A stretch of 64,000 nt of DNA from Pseudomonas fluorescens. Lineage in GTDB: Bacteria > Pseudomonadota > Gammaproteobacteria > Pseudomonadales > Pseudomonadaceae. This document shows, in pieces, positions 8,938-16,279 of this stretch. A program made the position numbers and the translations under genes. Every line of letters starts with the position of its first letter. Within the stretch, counting starts at the first letter, position 1. The notes beneath the pieces are model-generated. The model made no database searches. It saw nothing but the letters and a program-made list of their open reading frames with translations, and was not told the DNA's origin. The stretch lies in NCBI RefSeq assembly GCF_005938625.1, contig NZ_VCNJ01000014.1, positions 62,001 to 126,000 on the forward strand. Direction: 5' to 3'.

Positions 8938-9687
8938 ATGAAGGTTCTTGTAGCTGTCAAACGCGTTGTGGATTACAACGTCAAGGTTCGCGTCAAGGCG
9001 GACAATTCCGGCGTCGATCTCGCCAACGTCAAGATGTCGATGAACCCGTTCTGCGAAATCGCAGTGGAAGAAGCCGTACGCCTGAAAGAGAAAGGTGTTG
9101 CGACTGAAATCGTCGTCGTCTCCATCGGCCCGACCACCGCTCAGGAGCAACTGCGTACCGCACTGGCTCTGGGTGCCGACCGTGCCATCCTCGTCGAATC
9201 TGCTGAAGATCTGACCTCGCTCGCCGTGGCCAAGCTGCTCAAGGCTGTGGTCGACAAGGAACAGCCGCAGCTGGTGATCCTCGGCAAACAGGCCATCGAC
9301 AGCGACAACAACCAGACCGGCCAGATGCTCGCTGCACTGAGCGGCTACGGTCAGGGCACGTTCGCATCGAAAGTCGAAGTCTCGGGCGACAGCGTTGCCG
9401 TGACTCGCGAAATCGACGGCGGCGCGCAGACTGTTTCGTTGAAACTGCCTGCAATCGTCACCACCGACCTGCGTTTGAACGAGCCGCGCTACGCGTCCCT
9501 GCCAAACATCATGAAAGCCAAGAAGAAGCCTCTCGAAGTGCTGACTCCGGATGCTTTGGGCGTTTCCACCGCCTCCACCAACAAGACCCTTAAAGTCGAA
9601 GCGCCGGCTGCACGCAGCGCAGGCATCAAGGTCAAGTCGGTGGCTGAACTGGTCGAGAAACTGAAAAACGAAGCGAAGGTAATCTAA
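8938..9687 (+). CDS. etfB: electron-transfer flavoprotein beta subunit
   Basis: A 249-residue ETF beta chain ([20 protein letters not shown], then [18 protein letters not shown]) with the AMP-binding region [12 protein letters not shown] and [18 protein letters not shown]. With EtfA it forms the soluble electron carrier between acyl-CoA-type dehydrogenases and ETF-QO. It directly abuts etfA with no gap, so the two are translated together. The length is typical. Confidence 0.97.
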   Translation: MKVLVAVKRVVDYNVKVRVKADNSGVDLANVKMSMNPFCEIAVEEAVRLKEKGVATEIVVVSIGPTTAQEQLRTALALGADRAILVESAEDLTSLAVAKLLKAVVDKEQPQLVILGKQAIDSDNNQTGQMLAALSGYGQGTFASKVEVSGDSVAVTREIDGGAQTVSLKLPAIVTTDLRLNEPRYASLPNIMKAKKKPLEVLTPDALGVSTASTNKTLKVEAPAARSAGIKVKSVAELVEKLKNEAKVI

Positions 9688-10617
9688 ATGACTATCTTGG
9701 TTATTGCTGAACACGACAACAAAGTGCTGGCCCCGGCCACACTGAACACCGTGGCTGCTGCTGCCAAAATCGGCGGCGACATCCACGTTCTGGTTGCAGG
9801 TCAGGGCGCTGGCGCCGTGGCTGAAGCCGCTGCGAAAATCGCTGGCGTGAGCAAAGTCCTCAACGCTGACAACGCCGCTTACGCGCATCAGCTGCCGGAA
9901 AACGTTGCTCCGCTGGTAGCTGAGCTTGGCGCTGGTTACAGCCACATCCTGGCTGCCGCCACTTCCAACGGCAAAAACATCCTGCCGCGCGTCGCTGCGC
10001 AGCTGGACGTTGACCAGATCTCCGAGATCATCTCGGTCGAAAGCGCTGACACTTTCAAGCGTCCGATCTACGCCGGTAACGCCATCGCTACCGTACAGTC
10101 GACTGCTGCTATCAAAGTGATCACCGTGCGTGCTACCGGTTTCGACCCGGTGGCTGCTGAAGGTGGTTCGGCTGCTGTTGAAGCGGTTGCTGCTGCGCAC
10201 AACGCAGGCACTTCGAGCTTCGTTGGCGAAGAACTGGCCAAGTCCGATCGTCCAGAGCTGACCGCTGCCAAGATCGTCGTTTCCGGCGGCCGCGGCATGC
10301 AGAACGGCGACAACTTCAAACACCTGTACGCTCTGGCCGACAAGCTGGGCGCTGCCGTCGGTGCTTCGCGCGCCGCGGTCGACGCAGGTTTCGTACCGAA
10401 CGACATGCAGGTCGGTCAGACCGGCAAAATCGTTGCGCCACAGCTGTACATCGCCGTCGGTATCTCCGGCGCGATCCAGCATCTGGCCGGCATGAAAGAC
10501 TCCAAAGTGATTGTTGCGATCAACAAGGACGAAGAAGCGCCGATCTTCCAGGTGGCCGATTACGGTCTCGTGGCTGATCTGTTCGAAGCGGTACCTGAGC
10601 TGGAGAAGCTGGTCTAA
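9688..10617 (+). CDS. etfA: electron-transfer flavoprotein alpha subunit
   Basis: A 309-residue ETF alpha chain. The C-terminal FAD domain is clear: [20 protein letters not shown], then [19 protein letters not shown] and [20 protein letters not shown]. The N-terminal half pairs with EtfB. It starts one base after the etfB stop codon, and a strong terminator follows at about 10640, so etfB-etfA is a two-gene operon. It is rich in alanine-valine codons of the highly expressed kind. Confidence 0.97.
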   Translation: MTILVIAEHDNKVLAPATLNTVAAAAKIGGDIHVLVAGQGAGAVAEAAAKIAGVSKVLNADNAAYAHQLPENVAPLVAELGAGYSHILAAATSNGKNILPRVAAQLDVDQISEIISVESADTFKRPIYAGNAIATVQSTAAIKVITVRATGFDPVAAEGGSAAVEAVAAAHNAGTSSFVGEELAKSDRPELTAAKIVVSGGRGMQNGDNFKHLYALADKLGAAVGASRAAVDAGFVPNDMQVGQTGKIVAPQLYIAVGISGAIQHLAGMKDSKVIVAINKDEEAPIFQVADYGLVADLFEAVPELEKLV

Positions 10618-10635
10618 TCCAGCGGCTTCACTTAT

Positions 10636-10669
10636 AAAGAGCCCGACCTTTTGGTCGGGCTTTTTTTTG
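10636..10669 (+). terminator. rho-independent terminator after etfA
   Basis: The hairpin AGCCCGACC-tttt-GGTCGGGCT is followed by eight T residues, about 20 bases after the etfA stop. Confidence 0.92.
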
Positions 10670-10697
10670 TCTCGGATTTGAGTGGGAGCGTTTTGCC

Positions 10698-11531
10698 ATG
10701 GATCTGCGCTGCGGATTGCGTTACTCGGTATTGCTGGGATTGGCCCTGCTGCCAGGTTTGGCCACAGCCGCCGGCAAGTGCGAGCGCCTCGTCGTGACCG
10801 GCAGCCCGGATGCACCGCCGTACCTGTGGCAGGATCCACAGAATCCCAGGCAGTTGATCGGCGCCAGTGCCGACCTGTTGCAACAAGTCGCCAAAGACCT
10901 CGGCATCAAAGTCGAGTTGCTCTACGCCGGCAAACGCTCGCAAGCCCTCGACGAAGTGCGCAGCGGACGCATGGACATGCTGGCGGATGCGCCGCTGACC
11001 TTCACCGAGCTGGAAAACCTCGACTACATCCATCCGCCATTGCTGGAAAACGACTACCTGGTGTGGACGCGTAAAGGCTCGACCCTGGTCTACAGCGAAG
11101 CCAAGGATCTGCACGGCCATGCGGGTGCGCTGTCGGAAAAGTCTCGAATCACCCAGGCATTCGGCACTTTCGCCGAGCAGAATCTGACTTTGACCCGGAC
11201 AGCCAATCTCACTCAAGCCTTTCAGAAACTGCTCCTCGGTGAAGTCGAATATGTACTCGCCGGCCGTTACTCAGGCATGGCCGCCGCGCAGGCATTGGGC
11301 ATGGCCAATGACTTGCTGGCGTTCGAGCAACCGATCGACCGCCCGGGGCTGTACCTCGCGGTTTCGCACAACTCGGCGTGCAACGATCCGTGGTTGCGCG
11401 GACAGCTAGCCAAAAAGATGACAGAATTGCCCGCGTCCGGACTGACGGAAGCTGCGCTGCAACGCAATATCGAGCGCTGGAAGGCGCAGCAGCAACAGCC
11501 GCAACAACCTGTCAGTGCCCCAAAACAGTAG
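10698..11531 (+). CDS. periplasmic substrate-binding protein, family 3
   Basis: A 277-residue secreted protein. The N terminus has a signal peptide (hydrophobic LRYSVLLGLALLPGLATAA, cleavage probably after ATA-A). The mature part has the family 3 solute-binding fold (VTGSPDAPPYLWQD, GASADLLQQVAKDLGIKVELL, RSGRMDMLADAP). There is no permease or ATPase gene nearby, so a lone sensor or scavenging role is possible. It lies 9 bp upstream of two lipoprotein genes and may be co-transcribed with them. The C terminus ends in a glutamine/proline-rich tail. The ligand is unknown. Confidence 0.82.
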   Translation: MDLRCGLRYSVLLGLALLPGLATAAGKCERLVVTGSPDAPPYLWQDPQNPRQLIGASADLLQQVAKDLGIKVELLYAGKRSQALDEVRSGRMDMLADAPLTFTELENLDYIHPPLLENDYLVWTRKGSTLVYSEAKDLHGHAGALSEKSRITQAFGTFAEQNLTLTRTANLTQAFQKLLLGEVEYVLAGRYSGMAAAQALGMANDLLAFEQPIDRPGLYLAVSHNSACNDPWLRGQLAKKMTELPASGLTEAALQRNIERWKAQQQQPQQPVSAPKQ

Positions 11532-11540
11532 GGATTCTTA

Positions 11541-11897
11541 GTGAGTATTCGACCTTTTTTCGCGGCTGTGGCCGTTCTGGCTCTGGCCGGTTGCGCGACC
11601 GATCCGGCACCCAATGAGCAAATGCGCCTGACCGAGCAAGCCATCATCCAGGCCAAGGCCGTTGGCGCCACCGCCGACGAAGTGCCGGAAATGAAACTGG
11701 CCGAAACCAAGTACAACCGCGCCAAAGGCAACATGGCGGACGAGTCCTACCGGAACGCGCGCATGCGCGCCGAACAGGCCGAACTGGATGCCCGTCTGGC
11801 CGAAGCCAAAGTGCTGACGCAAAAAAGTGAAGAACAGTTGAATGTGCTTAACACCCGCATCGTCCGTCTGCGCAAGCAACTGGGAGATGCCCAATGA
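11541..11897 (+). CDS. DUF4398 lipoprotein
   Basis: A 118-residue protein that starts with GTG at 11541. The signal peptide ends in a lipobox (VLALAGCAT), so it should be anchored to a membrane by a lipid on Cys17. The rest is a predicted helical, charged segment (EMKLAETKYNRAKGNMADES, RAEQAELDARLAEAKVL) of the DUF4398 type, probably coiled-coil. The stop overlaps the start of the next gene by 4 bp (ATGA), so the two are translationally coupled. The function is unknown; an envelope role is likely. Confidence 0.85.
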   Translation: MSIRPFFAAVAVLALAGCATDPAPNEQMRLTEQAIIQAKAVGATADEVPEMKLAETKYNRAKGNMADESYRNARMRAEQAELDARLAEAKVLTQKSEEQLNVLNTRIVRLRKQLGDAQ

Positions 11898-12706
11898 GCG
11901 TCAAGTCGAAAGTTGTCGGCGGCCTGATCCTCGCCGGTTGTGTCAGCCTGTACGGCTGCGCCGGTCAGCACAGCGAATCCGCTCTGCAAGAAGCCAGCGC
12001 TGACTTCCAGAAGGTCAAGGAAGACTCCAACGTGCTGCGCATTGCGCCGAAAGACGTGATCCGCGCCGGTGAGTCGCTGGCCCGTGCCGATCGCCTGTCG
12101 ACCTACTGGGGCAGCGGTTCCGACGTGGTGCATTACGCCTACCTGAGCCAGCGCTACAGTGAAATCGCCCGCGAGCACACCAATCAAGTACTCAACGAAG
12201 AGCGCGCGGCCAAGCTCGAACTGGACCGCCAGCGCTTGCAACTGGCCCTGCGTGAATCCAAGTTGCTCAGTGTGCAGCAGCAGGGCAAGTGGCTGGAAGA
12301 ACAGATCGTTGCACTGGCCACCACGCAGACCGATCGAGGTCTGGTGATGACCCTCGGCGATGTGCTGTTCGACACCGGTGAAGCGGAGCTGAAAAACTCA
12401 GCCAACCGCGTGGTGCTGAAGATCGTGCAGTTCCTGCAACTGAACCCGAAACGCGTGGTGCGCATCGAGGGCTACACCGACAGCACCGGCGGCAAACAGG
12501 AAAATCTCAAGCTGTCTCGCGACCGCGCGCAATCGGTCGCGGACGTGCTGATGGATCTGGGCATTGACGATAAACGCATTCAGGTCGAGGGTTACGGCGA
12601 CGAATACCCGGTGGACGCCAATGCTTCCGAGCGCGGGCGAGCACAGAACCGTCGCGTGGAAATAGTCTTCTCCGACGAAAAAGGCCAGCTCGGCGCCGCC
12701 CGTTAA
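11894..12706 (+). CDS. OmpA-family lipoprotein with DUF4398-like N-terminal half
   Basis: A 270-residue protein with a lipobox near residues 19-22 (LYGCAG), a helical DUF4398-like region (APKDVIRAGESLARADRLST) and a C-terminal OmpA peptidoglycan-binding domain (VLFDTGEAELKNSA, IEGYTDSTGGKQENLKLSRD, AQNRRVEIVF). It likely bridges the outer membrane and the cell wall. It overlaps the upstream DUF4398 lipoprotein gene by 4 bp and is followed by a terminator, so the pair (perhaps with the binding-protein gene) forms an operon. Confidence 0.9.
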   Translation: MSVKSKVVGGLILAGCVSLYGCAGQHSESALQEASADFQKVKEDSNVLRIAPKDVIRAGESLARADRLSTYWGSGSDVVHYAYLSQRYSEIAREHTNQVLNEERAAKLELDRQRLQLALRESKLLSVQQQGKWLEEQIVALATTQTDRGLVMTLGDVLFDTGEAELKNSANRVVLKIVQFLQLNPKRVVRIEGYTDSTGGKQENLKLSRDRAQSVADVLMDLGIDDKRIQVEGYGDEYPVDANASERGRAQNRRVEIVFSDEKGQLGAAR

Positions 12707-12723
12707 GGGTTGCGTCTCTGGAA

Positions 12724-12756
12724 AGCCCGGGCTGTCATGCAGTGCCGGGCTTTTTT
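12724..12756 (+). terminator. rho-independent terminator after the OmpA-like gene
   Basis: The arms AGCCCGG and CCGGGCT, with a loop of about 15 bases, are followed by TTTTTT, 18 bases after the stop. Confidence 0.85.
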
Positions 12757-12828
12757 ACGTCTGTCGAATGGCCCGCAAATCAGTACAGTCAGGGGCAGAC
12801 ACCGCACTGTATGGTCGAGTAATGTGGC

Positions 12829-12862
12829 AACTGTCCCAGTACACTTCTAAACTGTTCCGGTA
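12829..12862. promoter_or_regulatory. tandem operator candidate in front of the MocR gene
   Basis: AACTGTCCCAGTA (12829-12841) and AACTGTTCCGGTA (12850-12862) are direct repeats agreeing at 11 of 13 positions, 21 bases apart, which is two helical turns. A weaker ACTGT half lies at 12806. They sit just upstream of a TAAAAT -10 candidate at 12879-12884. MocR-type regulators commonly bind direct repeats in their own promoters. Confidence 0.5.
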
Positions 12863-12908
12863 TTGTTTCACACAAGAATAAAATGCCCGTGAAATCGAGT
12901 GCTGCGTC

Positions 12909-14348
12909 ATGACCAATCTCTTGCTCTACCAACGTATTGCTCAGCAACTGGCCGAAGACATCCGCCGTGGGGTCTATCAACCGGGGGAGCGCGTGCCTTC
13001 GGTGCGCAAGATGAGTTCGCAGCTCAACGTCAGCCATGCGACGGTGTTGCAGGCTTACGCCAATCTTGAAGATCAGGGTTTGATTCGGGCGCGCCCGCAG
13101 TCCGGTTATTACGTGCATCAGACCCCCGCGCTGACTGCGCCGACGCCGGACATTGCCCGGGTCGAACGGCCGGGGCTGGTCACCCGCAGCAGCATCATTC
13201 AACAAGTTCTGGTCGAATCACGCCGCGAAGGTGTGTTCCCGCTGGGCGCGGCGGTGCCAAGTGTCGATTACTTGCCGGTGCGTGCACTGCATCAGCAACT
13301 GGCCAAGGTCACCCGTTTCCATAGCCCGCGAGCCTTCAGCTACATGTTCAGCCCCGGTTTTGAACCGTTGCGCCGGCAAGTGGCGATCCGTATGCGCGAT
13401 GCCGGCGTGGTGGTCGATCCGTCGGAAGTGGTGATCACCCACGGTTGTGTCGACGCCTTGCAGATGTCGTTGCGCGTGCTGACCCGGCCGGGCGATCTGA
13501 TCGCCGCTGAATCACCGACTTATTACGGGCTGCTGCAGCTGGCCGATCTGCTCGGCCTGAAAGTCATCGAGATCCCCAGCGATCCTGCCACCGGCATGAG
13601 CCTCGAAGCCCTGCAACTGGCCGCCAACCAATGGTCGATCAAAGCGCTGGTGCTGACCACTCGCCTGAGCAATCCGCTGGGCGGCACCATGCCCGAAGAG
13701 CGGCAGAAGCAGTTGCTGCGGTTGGCGTCGGATTTCGATATCCAGATCGTCGAAGATGATATCTATGGCGAACTGATGTTCGAGCAAGGCAAAACCAAAG
13801 CGCTCAAGGCTTATGACCGGCTGGATCGGGTGATCTACTGCTCGAGCTTCTCTAAAACCTTGTCACCCGGTGTACGCATCGGCTGGATGATCGCCGGCAA
13901 GTACCAGCAGGAAATCCAGCGCTTGCAGACTTTCAGTACCCATTCGGCGTGCAGCGTGACGCAGATGGCGATTGCCGCTTATCTGGAAAACGGCGGTTAT
14001 GACCGGCATTTACGGTACATCCGCCAGGAATACCGAAAAAACCTCAGCGCCTTCCAGCTGGCGGTGCAGCAGTACTTTCCCGAAGGCACGCAAATGACCC
14101 GGCCCACGGGCGGTTTCATCCTCTGGGTGAGCTTGCCGGGGAGGGTGAATACCCAGGAATTGCATGTTCGCGCCTTGCAGCAAGGCATCAGTATTGCACC
14201 GGGGCTGATCTTCAGTAATACCGAGCAGTTCAACCACTGTATCCGCCTCAACTGCGGGATTCCGTGGAACCGCGAGGCGGAGCGCGCGCTGATGACCCTG
14301 GGAATGCTGGCGACTCAACTGTGTCAGGAAACCGCTGGCGGATTCTGA
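12909..14348 (+). CDS. MocR-type regulator (GntR helix-turn-helix plus aminotransferase domain)
   Basis: A 479-residue fusion. Residues about 5-75 are a GntR winged helix (QLAEDIRRGVYQPGERVPSV, LNVSHATVLQAYANLEDQGL). From about 110 on it is a fold-type I aminotransferase domain with the PLP lysine Lys316 in SFSKTLSPGVRIGW and the Asp/Tyr pocket in IVEDDIYGEL. Such proteins are PLP-dependent transcription factors rather than enzymes. No obvious target gene is adjacent; self-control through the tandem repeat upstream is likely. The downstream gene belongs to an unrelated family. Confidence 0.92.
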   Translation: MTNLLLYQRIAQQLAEDIRRGVYQPGERVPSVRKMSSQLNVSHATVLQAYANLEDQGLIRARPQSGYYVHQTPALTAPTPDIARVERPGLVTRSSIIQQVLVESRREGVFPLGAAVPSVDYLPVRALHQQLAKVTRFHSPRAFSYMFSPGFEPLRRQVAIRMRDAGVVVDPSEVVITHGCVDALQMSLRVLTRPGDLIAAESPTYYGLLQLADLLGLKVIEIPSDPATGMSLEALQLAANQWSIKALVLTTRLSNPLGGTMPEERQKQLLRLASDFDIQIVEDDIYGELMFEQGKTKALKAYDRLDRVIYCSSFSKTLSPGVRIGWMIAGKYQQEIQRLQTFSTHSACSVTQMAIAAYLENGGYDRHLRYIRQEYRKNLSAFQLAVQQYFPEGTQMTRPTGGFILWVSLPGRVNTQELHVRALQQGISIAPGLIFSNTEQFNHCIRLNCGIPWNREAERALMTLGMLATQLCQETAGGF

Positions 14349-14426
14349 ACGAGCATTGGGTGATGCTTGTCTTGTGGCGCCCAACAAGCGAGCATATGGC
14401 CCTCTGCCGTTAGCGTCGTTGGGTCC

Positions 14427-14897
14427 ATGAAAGCGATTTTTCCTGCTGCTTGGGTTTTGTTGGGTTTGCTGATGATCGGTCATGCGCCTGGCGCAGTGGC
14501 CGCTGCGGTTCAGGAAAAACCGGCCGCGACGAGCCCCGCTAAAAAAACCACGGCTGCGCAGAAGGCCGTTCCTGCGAAGAAAACCCAGCAAAAAGTCATC
14601 AAGAAACGCAAGCCGATCGCCTCCAAATCGAAGCCTGCCAGCGAAGTGGTGAAAGCCAGGTTACCGCCGGCAAAACTCGATTTGAGCTTGCCCAAGGACA
14701 TGGTCCAGGAACTGAAGCCCAAGGGCACGGTTGAGTTGCCCAAGCGCGAGCCGATCCTGCCGCAGATGTTTGGCGAGAAAAACAACGGATTCCAGCTCAA
14801 CGGCCGCTTGCTCAGCAACGAAATGCAGTTGCAACTGCGCAACGAAGAACGTCGCGAAGTCGAAGGTGCGGCGCTGGATTTCGAATTCAAACAGTAA
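14427..14897 (+). CDS. hypothetical secreted, lysine/alanine-rich protein
   Basis: I do not recognise a named family. From the ATG at 14427 it has 156 residues; the frame is open from 14367, but the first 20 codons read poorly as protein. It begins with a signal peptide (MKAIFPAAWVLLGLLMIG, cleavage near AVAAA), followed by a low-complexity Lys/Ala/Pro-rich linker of about 60 residues. A conserved-looking end (LDLSLPKDMVQELK, EPILPQMFGEK, FQLNGRLLSNEMQLQLRNE) follows. Export to the periplasm is likely; the role is unknown. Confidence 0.7.
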   Translation: MKAIFPAAWVLLGLLMIGHAPGAVAAAVQEKPAATSPAKKTTAAQKAVPAKKTQQKVIKKRKPIASKSKPASEVVKARLPPAKLDLSLPKDMVQELKPKGTVELPKREPILPQMFGEKNNGFQLNGRLLSNEMQLQLRNEERREVEGAALDFEFKQ

Positions 14898-15063
14898 AAC
14901 CAACCCATCTGTGACCCGCAGAGCAGACGCTTTGTCGGAGACTGGTCAGTCACATTCAGTTATCGCTAAAAACCCCGGTTAAGGGAATTTAAAACAGCCG
15001 TTTTAGCGGTTACTCTGTTCCGCGTCCCTTTTACACATCGCCCGTCGCGAGGAAACGTTCGTC

Positions 15064-15318
15064 ATGAAATGCCGTGAAGGCTGTGGCGCTTGCTGCATTG
15101 CCCCTTCCATCAGTTCGCCGATCCCCGGCATGCCTGATGGCAAACCTGCCGGCGAACGTTGCGTGCAACTCTCGGTCGAAAACCTGTGCAGCATTTTCGG
15201 CCGCCCGGAGCGCCCGGCAGTCTGTTCCGGCTTCGCGGCTGATGTCGAAGTCTGTGGCAGCAGCTCGGAAGAAGCGATCAGGCTGATTGGCTGGTGGGAG
15301 CAAATGACGGCGGCGTGA
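15064..15318 (+). CDS. YkgJ-family cysteine cluster protein
   Basis: An 84-residue protein with the conserved cysteine pattern of YkgJ/UPF0153 proteins (CREGCGACCIAPSISSPIPG, then C...C in GERCVQLSVENLC, then PAVCSGF). The cysteines probably bind a metal or Fe-S cluster. The function in the cell is not known. A GAGGAAA site lies upstream of the ATG. It is followed 41 bp later by a START-domain gene in the same direction. Confidence 0.88.
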   Translation: MKCREGCGACCIAPSISSPIPGMPDGKPAGERCVQLSVENLCSIFGRPERPAVCSGFAADVEVCGSSSEEAIRLIGWWEQMTAA

Positions 15319-15359
15319 TGTGTCAAACGAACGGAACTTCAACAATAAGGAACAAGACT

Positions 15360-15965
15360 ATGGGTTCGCTGCATCGTATCGCTGTGTTGTGTGGTTTGAC
15401 CGCTGTGCTGGCGACCTCCGTCGCTCAGGCTGAAGACTGGAAAGTCGCCAAGAACGAGGACGGCATCAAGGTGTCCCTGAGTGAAGTGCCGGGGTCGGAC
15501 TACAAGTCCTACCAGGGCGTTGCGCTGATGAAGACCACCGTCGCCAAACTGCGCGCACTGCAGGAAGACGTCTCCGGCGCCTGCGCCTGGATTCACGAGT
15601 GCAAGACCCAGAAACTGCTCAAGCACGAGGGCGATCAGAGCTGGACCTACACTCAGTTCAACACGCCTTGGCCAGTGACCCCGCGTGATTCGGTACTGCA
15701 CATCACCACCGTTGAGGGCGCCGACGGCAGCCTGACCCGTAACCTCGAAGGTCTGCCGAAGTACATCCCGGAAGAGAAAGGTTTTGTCCGTGTAGCGCAG
15801 GTCAAAGGCTTCTGGAAGTTCGTACCCAAAGGTGATCAGGTTGAAGTGACCTACCAGGTGCACACCGAGCCAGGTGGTAGCGTGCCGTCGATGATTGCCA
15901 ACAAGTTTGTTGTCGATGCGCCGTTCAACACCCTCAAGGCTTTGAAAGAACGCGCCGAGAAGTAA
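15360..15965 (+). CDS. START-domain protein, secreted
   Basis: A 201-residue protein. The ATG at 15360 is chosen because AAGGAA precedes it and a clean signal peptide follows (LHRIAVLCGLTAVLATSVAQA). The mature part (AEDWKVAKNEDGIKVSLSEV, DSVLHITTVEG, VKGFWKFVPKGDQVEVTYQV) has the START/Bet v1-like lipid-binding fold. The frame is open 22 codons upstream, but that part overlaps the YkgJ gene. It probably binds a hydrophobic ligand in the periplasm; no partner is evident. A terminator follows. Confidence 0.85.
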   Translation: MGSLHRIAVLCGLTAVLATSVAQAEDWKVAKNEDGIKVSLSEVPGSDYKSYQGVALMKTTVAKLRALQEDVSGACAWIHECKTQKLLKHEGDQSWTYTQFNTPWPVTPRDSVLHITTVEGADGSLTRNLEGLPKYIPEEKGFVRVAQVKGFWKFVPKGDQVEVTYQVHTEPGGSVPSMIANKFVVDAPFNTLKALKERAEK

Positions 15966-15978
15966 TCTCGCGCTCAGA

Positions 15979-16010
15979 CAAAACGCCCCGACCGATTCGG
16001 GGCGTTTTGT
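15979..16010 (+). terminator. rho-independent terminator after the START gene
   Basis: The stem ACAAAACGCCCCGA pairs with TCGGGGCGTTTTGT and ends in TTTTG. It lies 14 bases after the stop codon. Confidence 0.9.
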
Positions 16011-16279
16011 TTTGTATCTATATTGTGTTTCCGGATATTCGTTGCACGAAATTTTCACAAAGTGTTCAAGACAATTCGCCCGCGCTGTTTGCACGCTGTC
16101 CCGGTTTGCCGCTGTGCTGAATGAAAGTGTCTGGCGGTGGGGCAGTAATCAATGGCAATGGTGCGGGTGATCGTGCAACATTTGCGCACCGCGCACGCCC
16201 CGGGGTCTGGAATGACCAATAGAGGGCATGGCGCCGCTGTTTTTTTGCAACTTCAACTTCCAATGGGTCCTAAAACGAC

